Shown piece by piece: positions 14,013 to 23,153 of a DNA stretch of 51,718 nucleotides. This DNA is from Bacillota bacterium (lineage in GTDB: Bacteria > Bacillota > Clostridia > Acetivibrionales > JAMNXU01). The notes beneath the pieces are model-generated. The model searched no databases. It worked only from the letters and a program-made list of their open reading frames with translations, and was not told the origin of the DNA. Where the stretch lies: positions 1-51,718 of the forward strand of contig JAMNXU010000015.1 in assembly GCA_023623175.1 (NCBI GenBank), in the 5' to 3' direction. The position numbers were made by a program, and so were the translations under genes. Positions within the stretch are counted from its first letter, which is position 1. Every line of letters starts with the position of its first letter.

Positions 14013-14747
14013 CTATATTTCATAACTTTCCATTATATTTGTGAGGAAAGTCGTTTCAAAACTGCGTTTCGCTTCCCCAAGCAGACCGTCGCGGTCAAAC
14101 CCCGGCCGGAAATGGGTCAGCAAAAGTTTTCCGACCTGTGCCCCGGCTGCAACCACGCCGCACTCTTCCGCAGTAAGATGGGGCACGTTTTCGCCGGTTT
14201 TGTCCGCTGCCCTGAGACCCGCGTCGATCAGCAAAACATCGCAGCCTTTTGCGAAGTCAATCAGTCCTTCATGCCATGAAGTGTCGCCGGAATAAACAAA
14301 GTTTTTTCCGCTGCATGAAGCCTTTACTGCAAAGGATTGGACCGGATGCCTCATCTCGCCGAAGCTTATCCTGATATTTTCAAAATCAAGCACAAGATTA
14401 TCGTTTATCGGCGCAATATCAAATACGCCGGGCAAATCCAGCATGCCGTAGATGTTGTCTGGCTTCGCCGGAGCATACACCTTCAGCGGCTTTTTCTCCA
14501 CTGCATTTTTCTGCGCCAGTTCAACCGCATACCGCAATACAAGCATATCTGCCATGTGGTCAAAGTGAAGGTGCGACAATATGACAGCGGTCAGTTTATC
14601 AAAACCGGTTATTTTCTGCAAGTTAGACAGCACGCCGCTGCCGCAGTCAATCAGGATCCGTGTTTCTCCTTCCTGCAGGAGATATCCGGAGCATGCTTCC
14701 CCGGCTCCGGGAAAAGGCCCGTTGTTGCCCAAAATCGTTAGCTTCAT
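14013..14747 (-). CDS. MBL-fold metallo-hydrolase (RNase Z-like)
   Basis: A 244-residue protein with the metal motif SHLHFDHMAD (about 58-67), an early DCGSG, FVYSGDTSWHE (about 150-160) and a late LLTHFRP. This is the long-form MBL domain of the RNase Z/AtsA-like group. It lacks the flexible arm needed to call RNase Z, so it is a hydrolase of unknown substrate. It lies after cobC in the same direction, possibly co-transcribed. Confidence 0.8.
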   Translation of the reverse strand: MKLTILGNNGPFPGAGEACSGYLLQEGETRILIDCGSGVLSNLQKITGFDKLTAVILSHLHFDHMADMLVLRYAVELAQKNAVEKKPLKVYAPAKPDNIYGMLDLPGVFDIAPINDNLVLDFENIRISFGEMRHPVQSFAVKASCSGKNFVYSGDTSWHEGLIDFAKGCDVLLIDAGLRAADKTGENVPHLTAEECGVVAAGAQVGKLLLTHFRPGFDRDGLLGEAKRSFETTFLTNIMESYEI

Positions 14748-14805
14748 TCTTTCACATCCTTTATACCTGCAGATTAATTTTAATCATCTGCATATATATT
14801 TTAAA

Positions 14806-15399
14806 TTATCCGTTCATCAATGTCATGTATGCATATTTTTCGTCGTTTATCATGATTTTTGTTATTCCGCAGTTGTCAATGCTGAATCTCCATATGTCTT
14901 CGATTTTCATTCCGAGCAGGTAGGTTATGATTGTTCTTATGCATCCCAGGTGAGTGACAATGAGGAAGGTCCCCGACGCATTGCCCTGCACCAGCGCGTC
15001 AACAAACCTGATATTGCGCCTGAAGGCGTCGGCTGCGCTTTCTCCTCCCGGTATGCAATAATTCAGCCAATCCTTCGTCCAGGCTGCGCATTCATCGGGA
15101 TAACGCTCCTGTATTTCCCTGTACATCAGGTTCTCCCAAATGCCGAAGTTTCTCTCTTTTAATTCATCAACTTTTTCAATTGGCAGGTTGAAGTTCCCGT
15201 TTACAATCATCGCTGTTTCAAAGGCCCTTTTCAGCGGGCTGGAAAATATTCTGTCAATTCTGTGTCCTGCGAGCCTCTCAGCCGCGGCTTCAGCCTGGAG
15301 AACTCCCTTTTTATTCAGGCTTATATCGGTCCAGCCCACGTAGGTGCCTTGCAAATTGCTGTCGGTCTCGCCGTGGCGCAGGAGAATCAATTCAAGCAT
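14806..15399 (-). CDS. cobC: Alpha-ribazole phosphatase-type histidine phosphatase
   Basis: Phosphoglycerate-mutase fold. LLRHGETDSN carries the phospho-accepting His (about residue 9), IFSSPLKRAFETA follows, and VTHLGCIRT carries the second His. CobC removes phosphate from alpha-ribazole phosphate or adenosylcobalamin phosphate in assembly of the cobalamin lower ligand. The family motif alone could be any histidine phosphatase, but position directly after cobS makes CobC likely. Confidence 0.82.
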   Translation of the reverse strand: MLELILLRHGETDSNLQGTYVGWTDISLNKKGVLQAEAAAERLAGHRIDRIFSSPLKRAFETAMIVNGNFNLPIEKVDELKERNFGIWENLMYREIQERYPDECAAWTKDWLNYCIPGGESAADAFRRNIRFVDALVQGNASGTFLIVTHLGCIRTIITYLLGMKIEDIWRFSIDNCGITKIMINDEKYAYMTLMNG

Positions 15400-15449
15400 G
15401 TCTTATTCCGTCCCTCGATATTCATTATTCTGCATTGCTGCTCAGAATT

Positions 15450-16220
15450 TTACATAACCGCGCAGGCAAAAAGCAAAAAAAGCATTTGGTTAAGCTCGCA
15501 AACAGCGCCGAGCACATCGCCCGTCGCTCCTCCGATTTTTCTTCCGAACCATGCGGTAAACATAAGCGCTGTAAGTATGGGAATTATTACATATATCAAT
15601 CCCATTGCTCCCGTTACGGCAAAGAAAATCAGCGCCGAGAGAATCAGGCCGGCTGCAAGCTCCGTTTTCCCACAGTAATCAATGAAGCTTTTTCCAAGGC
15701 CTCCGCCGCTTCTGGCATACCTGGACACGGCAGCGCATGTGACGGAACCGATTCTTCCGGCTACAGGGAACAATAACAATACGCTGGCATAATTTGAAGG
15801 ATCCGTCTCAGAAATAGCAAGCCAGTCAAGCATAAGCACTGCGAATATGGCAATCACCGCATTTGTACCGACCCTGCTGTCTTTCATGATTTCCAGTATT
15901 TTTTCCCTGGACCTGTGGGACATGACGCCGTCAAACGTGTCTCCAAGACCGTCTATATGAAGTCCCCCTGTCAGGACGAGATATACGGCCACAATAAGGG
16001 CAGCAGCGAGGCGGACAGAAAAGACCGCATTCAAAAGGAAAAAAGCCCCGGCAAGCAGGCAGCCCAGCAACAATCCGACTACGGGCGCAAATACCAGTCC
16101 CTTGCCGTAATCCTCTTCCTTCGCTCCGAGGTCAAGAGGCAGCGGTATCGTTGTCAGGAACTGGACCATAAGCACGAGTCGTTTTGCTTGTTTTACGAGA
16201 AAGCCTGAAAAGCTTTTCAA
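15450..16220 (-). CDS. cobS: Adenosylcobinamide-GDP ribazoletransferase (cobalamin synthase)
   Basis: A 256-residue polytopic membrane protein with the CobS signature HIDGLGDTFDGVMSHRSREK (about 90-109). It joins adenosylcobinamide-GDP and alpha-ribazole to form cobalamin at the membrane. TTG at 16220, behind AGGAAGG, is the start. It lies between cobU and cobC; the gap to cobU is filled with tandem repeats. Confidence 0.9.
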   Translation of the reverse strand: MKSFSGFLVKQAKRLVLMVQFLTTIPLPLDLGAKEEDYGKGLVFAPVVGLLLGCLLAGAFFLLNAVFSVRLAAALIVAVYLVLTGGLHIDGLGDTFDGVMSHRSREKILEIMKDSRVGTNAVIAIFAVLMLDWLAISETDPSNYASVLLLFPVAGRIGSVTCAAVSRYARSGGGLGKSFIDYCGKTELAAGLILSALIFFAVTGAMGLIYVIIPILTALMFTAWFGRKIGGATGDVLGAVCELNQMLFLLFACAVM

Positions 16221-16254
16221 TCTTTTTCCTTCCTTTCAAACCAGTCCGGTACAA

Positions 16255-16475
16255 GGTTATTTTGAGTCTTTACTGAGTAATTTTGTGTTTTTGCTGAGTA
16301 ATATTGAGTAGTCTCTACTGATTAATTTTGAGCAGTCATTACCGAGTAATATTGAGTAGTCTCCACTAAATAATTTTGAACAGTCTCTACTGGGTAATTT
16401 CGAGTCTGTACCGGTTTTATCGAGCCTTTACCTGGTTATTTCAAGCCCTTTACATGGGTTATTTCGTGTCCTTTA
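16255..16475. repeat. About ten degenerate 20-24-nt tandem repeats between cobU and cobS
   Basis: Repeating units such as TGAGTAGTCTCTACTGATTA (plus strand) recur with drift: TGAGCAGTCATTACCGAGTA, TGAGTAGTCTCCACTAAATA, TGAACAGTCTCTACTGGGTA, CGAGCCTTTACCTGGTTA. The last unit runs into the final codons and stop of cobU (TGTCCTTTATTTTAAC). The array fills the intercistronic gap. Confidence 0.85.
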
Positions 16476-17046
16476 TTTTAACGGGTATGCCCGATACGCA
16501 CAAATAAACCTCGTCAGCTTCCTTCGCAACCAGCTGGTTCATTCGTCCGGCTATATCCCTGATCGCCCTTCCCAGGACCGTGGGAGGTACCACGCCCATG
16601 CCGAGCTCGTTGGTGACGATTATAAAAAGCTGATCGTTTTTTCTTACCACGTCCAGCAGTTTTTCAATTTCTGATCTGACGTTTGCTTCCACTTCCCGGA
16701 CAGTATCAACGGATATGCTTTCCCAATCCATACCCGCCTCGAGCATAATGTTCGATATCATGACTGTCATGCAATCAAGCAGAACCGCGGATTTCCCCGC
16801 GAGCGCAGGCGTCAGCGTCTCGTCCAGGTTTTTGTAAGCTTCAACGGTCTGCCAGTGGGACGGCCTTTGATCCCTGTGTTTTCGGATCCTTTCCTTCATT
16901 TCATCGTCAAAGGCTATTGCCGTTGCGACGTACAGCACATTGTTTCCCGCTTCCGCGGCAAGGCGCTCGGCAAATGTGCTTTTACCGCTTCTCGCGCCTC
17001 CCGTGACCATGATCAGCCTGCCCAAGTTTATCAAGTCCTTTCCCAT
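16459..17046 (-). CDS. cobU: Adenosylcobinamide kinase/guanylyltransferase
   Basis: CobU P-loop GGARSGKS (about residues 16-23), the YVATAIAFDDEMKERIRKHR block with the nucleotide-accepting His (IRKHRDQRP), and VTNELGMGVVPP. It phosphorylates adenosylcobinamide and adds GMP. The ATG at 17046 has no ribosome site; TTG at 17025, behind AAAGGA, may be the real start (LGRLIMVTGGARSGKS). The C-terminal codons are part of the tandem-repeat array. Confidence 0.9.
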   Translation of the reverse strand: MGKDLINLGRLIMVTGGARSGKSTFAERLAAEAGNNVLYVATAIAFDDEMKERIRKHRDQRPSHWQTVEAYKNLDETLTPALAGKSAVLLDCMTVMISNIMLEAGMDWESISVDTVREVEANVRSEIEKLLDVVRKNDQLFIIVTNELGMGVVPPTVLGRAIRDIAGRMNQLVAKEADEVYLCVSGIPVKIKDTK

Positions 17047-17062
17047 TTACAAGCATTTTTCG

Positions 17063-17101
17063 TCACGCACAATAATTTTGTTTCACGCACAATAATATTG
17101 T
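17063..17101 (-). promoter_or_regulatory. Direct repeat and palindrome upstream of cobU
   Basis: TCACGCACAATAAT occurs at 17063-17076 and again at 17083-17096, a 20-nt period, and ACAATAATATTGT (17089-17101) is a perfect palindrome. Two helical turns between copies suggests a regulator-binding site for cobU. No cobalamin riboswitch box was found. Confidence 0.4.
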
Positions 17102-17275
17102 AGCCCTGGGCATAAAGCTTGTCCATATCATGCCAACAAAGGTTTAATCAATCTTTTTCATAGGGTATATTAATTATATACATAACTTAACGTTCATGGC
17201 CATAAGTCAGCCTGGCATTTTTGTGCCGGCATGGCAGTCCATGATATTCCATTCAGTACAAAAGGAGGGTTTTAA

Positions 17276-18265
17276 ATGGCTTACCTGCCCGATGAAAAAC
17301 GCTATGCCACGATGAAATACAACCGTTGCGGAAGAAGCGGCCTTAAGCTGCCGGCAATTTCCCTGGGCTTCTGGTACAATTTCGGTGGCGTGGACCCGTT
17401 TGAGAACTGTCGTTCAATTGTTAGAAAGGCCTTTGATCTCGGGATCACCCATTTTGACCTCGCCAACAATTACGGACCTCCCCCGGGATCCGCTGAAGAG
17501 ACTTTTTCAAAAATTTTCAAAAAGGACCTTGCGCCCTACCGCGACGAACTCGTCATTTCTACAAAGGCTGGATTCTACATGTGGCCCGGCCCGTACGGAG
17601 AATGGGGTTCAAGAAAACATCTGCTTTCAAGCCTTGATCAAAGCCTGAAGAGACTTGGCCTTGATTATGTGGATATTTTCTACCACCACAGGCCCGACCC
17701 TGATACTCCCCTCGAGGAAACCATGTCGGCACTTGCCCAGGCCGTACGCCAGGGCAAAGCTTTGTATGTCGGCATATCCAACTACAGGCCGGAACAGGCA
17801 AAGCAGGCAATAGAAATATTAAGGCAATTGGGAACGCCATGCCTGATACACCAGGCCCGCTACAACATATTTGACCGCTGGATTGAGGACGGCCTGCTGG
17901 ATTTACTCAGTAATGAAGGTGTGGGATGTATTGTTTTCAGCCCGCTGGCCCAGGGCCTGCTGACATCGAAATACCTCGGCGGAATACCAGAGGGATCGCG
18001 TGCGGCCAAGGGTATAGCTTCCATTAAACCCGAAACCATTACGCCCGAAAAACTCGAAAAAATTGAGAAACTCAACAAACTGGCATCGGAAAGAGGACAG
18101 ACGCTTGCCCAGATGGCAATTGCGTGGGTCCTGAGAAAAAGCAGTGTCACGTCGGCCCTTATAGGAGCGAGCAGCGCAAAACAGGTTGAGGACAATGTAG
18201 CGGCTTTGAATCGCCTTGATTTCACCGATGAAGAATTAAGGTTTATAGACGAGGTAATTAAATAA
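17276..18265 (+). CDS. Aldo/keto reductase, YghZ/Gpr-like
   Basis: A 329-residue TIM-barrel NADPH oxidoreductase of the L-glyceraldehyde 3-phosphate reductase group. The tetrad is visible as FDLANNYGPPPGSAEE (Asp and Tyr), TKAG (Lys) and FYHHRPDPD (His); the NADP-binding end is ALIGASSAKQVEDN. Members reduce aldehydes such as methylglyoxal. It starts ATGGCTTAC behind AGGAGG. A single gene between oppositely directed loci; the upstream inverted repeat GTATAT/ATATAC (17165-17181) may be an operator. Confidence 0.88.
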   Translation: MAYLPDEKRYATMKYNRCGRSGLKLPAISLGFWYNFGGVDPFENCRSIVRKAFDLGITHFDLANNYGPPPGSAEETFSKIFKKDLAPYRDELVISTKAGFYMWPGPYGEWGSRKHLLSSLDQSLKRLGLDYVDIFYHHRPDPDTPLEETMSALAQAVRQGKALYVGISNYRPEQAKQAIEILRQLGTPCLIHQARYNIFDRWIEDGLLDLLSNEGVGCIVFSPLAQGLLTSKYLGGIPEGSRAAKGIASIKPETITPEKLEKIEKLNKLASERGQTLAQMAIAWVLRKSSVTSALIGASSAKQVEDNVAALNRLDFTDEELRFIDEVIK

Positions 18266-18401
18266 ACTTCTTACTGATACCCAATTTTCTAATACGTTTG
18301 ATTTAGCATGACTGGATAATAGTCAATACCATTAAGGTTAATTGCCATATCATTTTTTACCTGTATCATTCAGTACCTTTTGGGCATAGCCGGGATAAAA
18401 T

Positions 18402-18436
18402 AAAAACCTTCCGCTTTCGGAAGGTTTTTATTTTTC
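18402..18436. terminator. Bidirectional terminator between the aldo/keto reductase and hom
   Basis: AAAAACCTTCCG, loop CTTT, CGGAAGGTTTTT with flanking A and T tracts. The hairpin overlaps the hom stop region. Confidence 0.85.
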
Positions 18437-19681
18437 CTCAAATATGCGCAAAACCGACGTTATATCGGAAATTGCTTCCGAATTCCTGACATCCGACAAA
18501 ATTCTTTTGAACCTGCCTTCTTTCATATTTTCGGTGGTAAAAGCGATTTCATTTTCATCGTTTATTTTGCCAGTCCGGACGAATTCAACTCCCCCGAAGG
18601 CATTCTGCGCCATTTCCTTCGCCCTCGAAGGATCTTTGGCCTTCATTCTGACAAACATGCGCGTCTCGGTGTCATCTATATCAACAAGGTTGTTGTTCCC
18701 GTTTCTGACCCAGTTGTTCCTTCCGATATCTCCGGGATGCCTGACTATGTCGATTATATCAGCCACTACGGCGCTCGCAGTGGGGAGTTTCCCGGCTCCG
18801 CGGCCGTAGAACATCGCGTCGCCGACGGCGTCGCCTTTTACAACAATAGCATTGAATTCGTCCTCAACATTGGCAAGCGGGCTTGATTTGGGCAGAACAA
18901 CCGGGCTTACGCGCGCAAAAATCCTGTCGTTTTCACGCCTGCTCAATGCAACGAGCTTTATGACCGCTCCCATTTCATCGGCATAAACCATGTCTTCTAT
19001 AGTAATGTTCTTTATGCCTTCGGTGTATATGCCCCTGTAATCAACAAATTCATTGTAGGCAATGCTCGACAGGATGGCTATTTTCCTGCATGCGTCAAAA
19101 CCGTCAATGTCGGCGGCAGGGTTCGCTTCCGCGTACCCGTTCTTCTGGGCTTCCCTGAGGGCGTTTGTATAATCCTCGCCTTTCTTTTTCATCTGCGTGA
19201 GGATATAATTGGTGGTACCGTTGAGTATTCCCGTTATGGATGATATTTCATTGGCGGCAAGGCACTGGTTCAGCGGCCTTATAATAGGTATCCCGCCTCC
19301 CACGCTGGCCTCGAACAGGTAATTCACGCCGTTTTCCCTTGCCGTCTGAAGCAGCTCCGGCCCGTATGCCGCAACGAGTTCCTTGTTGGAAGTCACAACA
19401 TGCTTGCGGGACTTCAGCGCCCTCATTGTAAACTCATAGGCAGCGCCGGTTCCGCCGATCGTTTCAACGACGATTGAAACTTCCGGGTCATTGAATATTA
19501 CATCGGGATCGAACACTATAAGATCCCTGTCGGGACTGTCCGGAAAATCACGGATGTCAAGGATGTATTTCACCGATATCTCATCACCGGCTTTTATCCT
19601 GATATTTTCCCTGTTTCTTCTTATAACCTCTGATACGCCTGAACCTACAACTCCATATCCCAATATTGCTACATTTGTCAT
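18428..19681 (-). CDS. hom: Homoserine dehydrogenase
   Basis: N-terminal NAD(P) fold (VAILGYGVVGSGVSEVI), catalytic middle domain with EASVGGGIPIIRPL, ITGILNGTTNYILTQM and GFDACRKIAILSSIAY, and a C-terminal roughly 80-residue region that looks like a degenerate ACT domain. It converts aspartate semialdehyde to homoserine for threonine and methionine. It is 12 nt downstream of the PheB-like ACT gene, and thrC is upstream in the same direction, so this is the threonine locus. Confidence 0.93.
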   Translation of the reverse strand: MTNVAILGYGVVGSGVSEVIRRNRENIRIKAGDEISVKYILDIRDFPDSPDRDLIVFDPDVIFNDPEVSIVVETIGGTGAAYEFTMRALKSRKHVVTSNKELVAAYGPELLQTARENGVNYLFEASVGGGIPIIRPLNQCLAANEISSITGILNGTTNYILTQMKKKGEDYTNALREAQKNGYAEANPAADIDGFDACRKIAILSSIAYNEFVDYRGIYTEGIKNITIEDMVYADEMGAVIKLVALSRRENDRIFARVSPVVLPKSSPLANVEDEFNAIVVKGDAVGDAMFYGRGAGKLPTASAVVADIIDIVRHPGDIGRNNWVRNGNNNLVDIDDTETRMFVRMKAKDPSRAKEMAQNAFGGVEFVRTGKINDENEIAFTTENMKEGRFKRILSDVRNSEAISDITSVLRIFEEK

Positions 19682-19693
19682 TTGAATGCCTCC

Positions 19694-20137
19694 CTACTCC
19701 CTGGCCAGAATTTCCTGTCGTCTAACGCCTTCAATTTTACCCGTTTCCTGTAAAAGATCCTTTATGTCAACGGTCATGTCGGCTGTTTCGATCGAAATTG
19801 TCACATCGGCCAGTCCGTTCAGTGGTATGTTTTGATTAATTGTAAGTATATTGGCCTTGGTTTCCGCTATTTTATTCAAAATACTTGACAATATTCCCGT
19901 TATGTTTTCAAGGACAAAGAACAGTGTCACGACCTTGCCCCTTGAAGTCTCATAAAAAGGAAATACCGAATCCTTGTATTTGTAAAAAGCGCTGCGGCTT
20001 ATTCCCACTCTTTTTGCCGCGTCGTTAATGGTTTTTACCTTGCCCTGGCTCAGGAGCTTCTTTGCCTCGAGAACCTTTGTAAATACCCTGGGTACTACGG
20101 ATGCGTCAACGAGTATATACGTTGAGTCCCTGTTCAT
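19694..20137 (-). CDS. PheB-like ACT-domain protein (UPF0735)
   Basis: A 147-residue protein. An N-terminal HTH-like segment (KTINDAAKRVGISRSAFYKY, about 35-54) is followed by a C-terminal ACT domain (VVTLFFVLENITGILSSILN). This family lies before hom in many Firmicutes and is thought to be an amino-acid-responsive regulator. ATG 20137 is preferred to GTG 20149 because AGAGGTGG stands 7 nt before it. Confidence 0.88.
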   Translation of the reverse strand: MNRDSTYILVDASVVPRVFTKVLEAKKLLSQGKVKTINDAAKRVGISRSAFYKYKDSVFPFYETSRGKVVTLFFVLENITGILSSILNKIAETKANILTINQNIPLNGLADVTISIETADMTVDIKDLLQETGKIEGVRRQEILARE

Positions 20138-20192
20138 TTTATTTACCACCTCTTATGTCTTTGTAACACAGACATATGTACTCGCTCTGTGT

Positions 20193-20221
20193 ATATTACC
20201 ATATGCGGGACATTTTTTCAA
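20193..20221 (-). promoter_or_regulatory. Promoter of the ACT-hom operon
   Basis: TTGAAA (20221-20216), 17-nt spacer, TAATAT (20198-20193) on the minus strand, about 55 nt before the start codon. Confidence 0.75.
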
Positions 20222-20239
20222 GTTTATTTTTTATGAAAA

Positions 20240-20284
20240 CAAAAAAGGAGACATTTTCCGCCTTGTTTGCGGATTAACGTCTCC
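20240..20284 (-). terminator. Terminator of thrC
   Basis: On the minus strand GGAGAC (20284-20279) pairs with GTCTCC (20252-20247) around an inner CCGC/GCGG stem, followed by TTTTTTG. Confidence 0.75.
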
Positions 20285-20320
20285 CTCTGTTTACCGTTTG
20301 GTTCGAGCCCGTTTAAAAAT

Positions 20321-21820
20321 TCATGCCAGCCCTAAAATGTCCTCTACGGCATTTTTCATCTCGTAGCTTTCACATACCCTTTCATGAAGCACCTTTCTTT
20401 TGTCCAGGTCCTTAAGCCCCGGAGGCACGGGACCGGTTACGGAAGCAAGCATTTCGAGCAATTCAAACTCGCTCTTGTCATTTATCGCTTCCTCGCCGAA
20501 AACGGCCTTTGCAACGCTCCTGTTGAATTTGAAAGGACTTGCCGTAGACGCGATCAGGGTTTTTGTAAAATCAACCGTGGATATCACGTACTTGTCATAA
20601 ACGTCTATTCCAACAGCGGTATGCGTGTCGATAACATACCTGTATTCATTGTATATATACTCTATGGTTTTCAGCGTTTCGGAATCATTCGTAAAGTCGC
20701 TCCAGAAGTCATGGGAAATCTTCCTGAAGGTATCCTCGTCCACCTTGTAGGTGCCCTTCAGTCTCAATTCTTCCATCCACCGGACGACCTGCTCGCCGTT
20801 GCGGTCCGTGGCCTCATACAACAGCCTTTCGAGATTGCTCGAAATCAATATATCCATCGAAGGCGATATGGTCCTTTTAAAATCACGCCTCCTGTCATAA
20901 ACGCCGGTTCTTATGAAATCAGTGAGCACATTGTTTTCATTGGACGCACAAATCAGTTTCCTGACCGGAAGACCCATGACCTTTGCGTAATAAGCCGCAA
21001 GTATATTCCCGAAATTGCCCGTGGGCACAACTATGTTGATATTTTCTCCCGGTTTTATTTCCCCGCATTTAACCATGTCGGCATAGGCGGAAAAATAATA
21101 TATAATCTGGGGCACAAGTCTTCCCCAATTGATGGAATTGGCAGATGAAAGCCGGAATCCGCTGTTCCTCAGAACTTCAGCGAACTGTCCGTCGCCGAAA
21201 ATTGATTTAACGCCGTTCTGGGCGTCGTCGAAATTGCCCCTGACAGCGACCGAGGCCACGTTTTCACCTTCCTGGGTCACCATCTGCAGCTTCTGGATCT
21301 CGCTGACACCGTTTTCCGGATAGAACACAATTACACGAGTGCCTCTTACATTTTTGAATCCTTCCAGCGCCGCCTTGCCCGTATCCCCGGAAGTGGCAAC
21401 CAGTATGACCGTTTCGGCCGTTTCTCCCGTCTTGTGTACAGCCCTGACAAGCAAGCGCGGCAACAATTGCAGCGCCATATCCTTGAACGCGCATGTGGGA
21501 CCGTGCCACAACTCAAGCATGTATATCGTATCGTTCAGCTTGTAAACCGGAGCTATGGCATTGCTGCCGAACTTCTCCGCCGTATAGGCATTGTTTACGC
21601 AATCCTCCAGTTCTTCGCGGGTATAGTCACCAAGAAACATTTGCAGTATTCTAACGGCTCTTTGCTGGTAGGACATGTTAATGAGACTTTCCATATCTTC
21701 AGGAGACATCCTGGGTATGCTTTCGGGTACAAACAGCCCGCCGTCGGGAGCTATTCCCGTCTTGATGGCCTCGGCTGAACTTACGCCCTTTTTGCCTCCC
21801 CTGGTACTCTCATACAACAT
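20321..21820 (-). CDS. thrC: Threonine synthase
   Basis: A 499-residue PLP enzyme of the long (bacterial/yeast-like) class. MLYESTRGGKKGVSSAEAI is the family N-terminus, the PLP lysine is in TCAFKDMALQ, and ATSGDTGKAALEGF and VPTGNFGNILAAYYAK are phosphate- and substrate-binding loops. It turns O-phosphohomoserine into threonine. ATG 21820 follows AGGGGG; the 15-codon upstream extension has none. It precedes the ACT-hom operon, separated by its own terminator. Confidence 0.93.
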   Translation of the reverse strand: MLYESTRGGKKGVSSAEAIKTGIAPDGGLFVPESIPRMSPEDMESLINMSYQQRAVRILQMFLGDYTREELEDCVNNAYTAEKFGSNAIAPVYKLNDTIYMLELWHGPTCAFKDMALQLLPRLLVRAVHKTGETAETVILVATSGDTGKAALEGFKNVRGTRVIVFYPENGVSEIQKLQMVTQEGENVASVAVRGNFDDAQNGVKSIFGDGQFAEVLRNSGFRLSSANSINWGRLVPQIIYYFSAYADMVKCGEIKPGENINIVVPTGNFGNILAAYYAKVMGLPVRKLICASNENNVLTDFIRTGVYDRRRDFKRTISPSMDILISSNLERLLYEATDRNGEQVVRWMEELRLKGTYKVDEDTFRKISHDFWSDFTNDSETLKTIEYIYNEYRYVIDTHTAVGIDVYDKYVISTVDFTKTLIASTASPFKFNRSVAKAVFGEEAINDKSEFELLEMLASVTGPVPPGLKDLDKRKVLHERVCESYEMKNAVEDILGLA

Positions 21821-21972
21821 CCTGAATCCCCCTACACCTGAAATTCTTCTGTAATGCGGTTTCACCGGGCCGACCTGCGGCCTGAATGAAATTTTCGTAT
21901 GTTTATCATAATATTAAATCTTTTATTCTTGTCTTTACATAATAATATAAACAAGCAAAAAAATAAAGGTGT

Positions 21973-23055
21973 TTATATCAACACTTTTTTCTGTTTTCGG
22001 TTTATTTTGTTCAGCAGTTCCAGAGTTGCCTTCCTGCCGGCCGCGACGAGGTAACGCTTTTCTTTTTCCGATATGTTAAAATCCATGAAGGAAACCCTGC
22101 TTGTATCAATGACGGCCACATTTTTCAGCACAAGTTTCGTTTTGGGAATACCCAGATCCTGGATTGACGAAATGAGTTTCTTATATGCGGCGACGGGAGT
22201 ATTCCAGCTCAAAAATTTCTTTTTTTTGCCTCCCCCGAGCCTGAATCCGAAAGTCCTGGGATACTGTGAACCGTCAATCAGCCAATGGGGAAAATTATCA
22301 AATATTCCTCCGTCAACAATGTTGTATGTCTTTTTCCTTTTCCCCTCGTAACATGTTATCGTAACAGGTTTGAACGCGAAGGGAATGGACGTGCTCATCC
22401 TCACGGCTTTTGCCACGGAAAATTCATCAGGCTTCAATCCGTAAAAAACGACATCGTCGGGAAGGACCAAAATCTTGTTTCTCGTGGCATCAACGGCTGT
22501 CATCCTGACCCTGTATCCGTTGGGGTTTTGTCCGTCAACCACCCCTCCCCTCAGATCCCCGAATTTTTCAATGCCCTTTTCCAGGAGGGTATTATAAACC
22601 CATTCTTCAAGATAATCGCCGTCGAGAAGCGAACCCTCCTTGCTGAACACAACCAGGCTTTTTAATATGTTTCCCCTGATATCGGACATTTCGGGATCTG
22701 AGTCGTCTTCGCACCGCAAATCCGCATTTTGGCACAGAAAATAGCGGACTCCGCCGGATCCCGCATAGCGGCTCTGATTAAGAAAATTCATATATTCCCG
22801 TACAATGGGTACAGCCTGGTCAATTCTTGTGAGGTCAATTTCGCCAAAATCAAAGGTTTCCATTATCCGGGCCAGCTCCGCCGCCGTATAGCCGGCCCCA
22901 AGGTAGGCTCCGGCCAGCGCGCCCGCTGAAACTCCGGCTATATTGTTAACGGAAAAGCCGTGCTCTTCCAGCACGCTAAAAGTGCCTACATACGCTAATC
23001 CCTTGATTCCTCCACCACCCAGGACCAGGTTGATCCTTTTATCGGGCAAAATCAA
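21973..23055 (-). CDS. Patatin-like phospholipase
   Basis: NLVLGGGGIKGLAYVGTFSV is the oxyanion loop, GVSAGALAGAYLGA carries the nucleophile Ser in GXSXG, and IVDGGIFDNFP carries the catalytic Asp. This Ser-Asp acyl hydrolase family acts on phospholipids. It has no signal peptide. Start: TTG 23055 with AGAGG 8 nt upstream is preferred; the frame opens at TTG 23136 without a ribosome site. Family is sure, substrate unknown. Confidence 0.85.
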   Translation of the reverse strand: MILPDKRINLVLGGGGIKGLAYVGTFSVLEEHGFSVNNIAGVSAGALAGAYLGAGYTAAELARIMETFDFGEIDLTRIDQAVPIVREYMNFLNQSRYAGSGGVRYFLCQNADLRCEDDSDPEMSDIRGNILKSLVVFSKEGSLLDGDYLEEWVYNTLLEKGIEKFGDLRGGVVDGQNPNGYRVRMTAVDATRNKILVLPDDVVFYGLKPDEFSVAKAVRMSTSIPFAFKPVTITCYEGKRKKTYNIVDGGIFDNFPHWLIDGSQYPRTFGFRLGGGKKKKFLSWNTPVAAYKKLISSIQDLGIPKTKLVLKNVAVIDTSRVSFMDFNISEKEKRYLVAAGRKATLELLNKINRKQKKVLI

Positions 23056-23153
23056 AGCTAACGCCTCTTGGCATTTAATCCTACTGTATATATATGGTAC
23101 TTTTTTTAAAATATTAGTACGGGAACAGATCTTCAATCACTGTGCTGACACGA

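Noticed and set aside
16255..16475. CRISPR array between cobU and cobS
   Set aside because: Units are directly adjacent, degenerate and without unique spacers.
17047..17275. Cobalamin riboswitch before cobU
   Set aside because: Looked for the GCCACTG-type box and found none; only short direct repeats and a palindrome.
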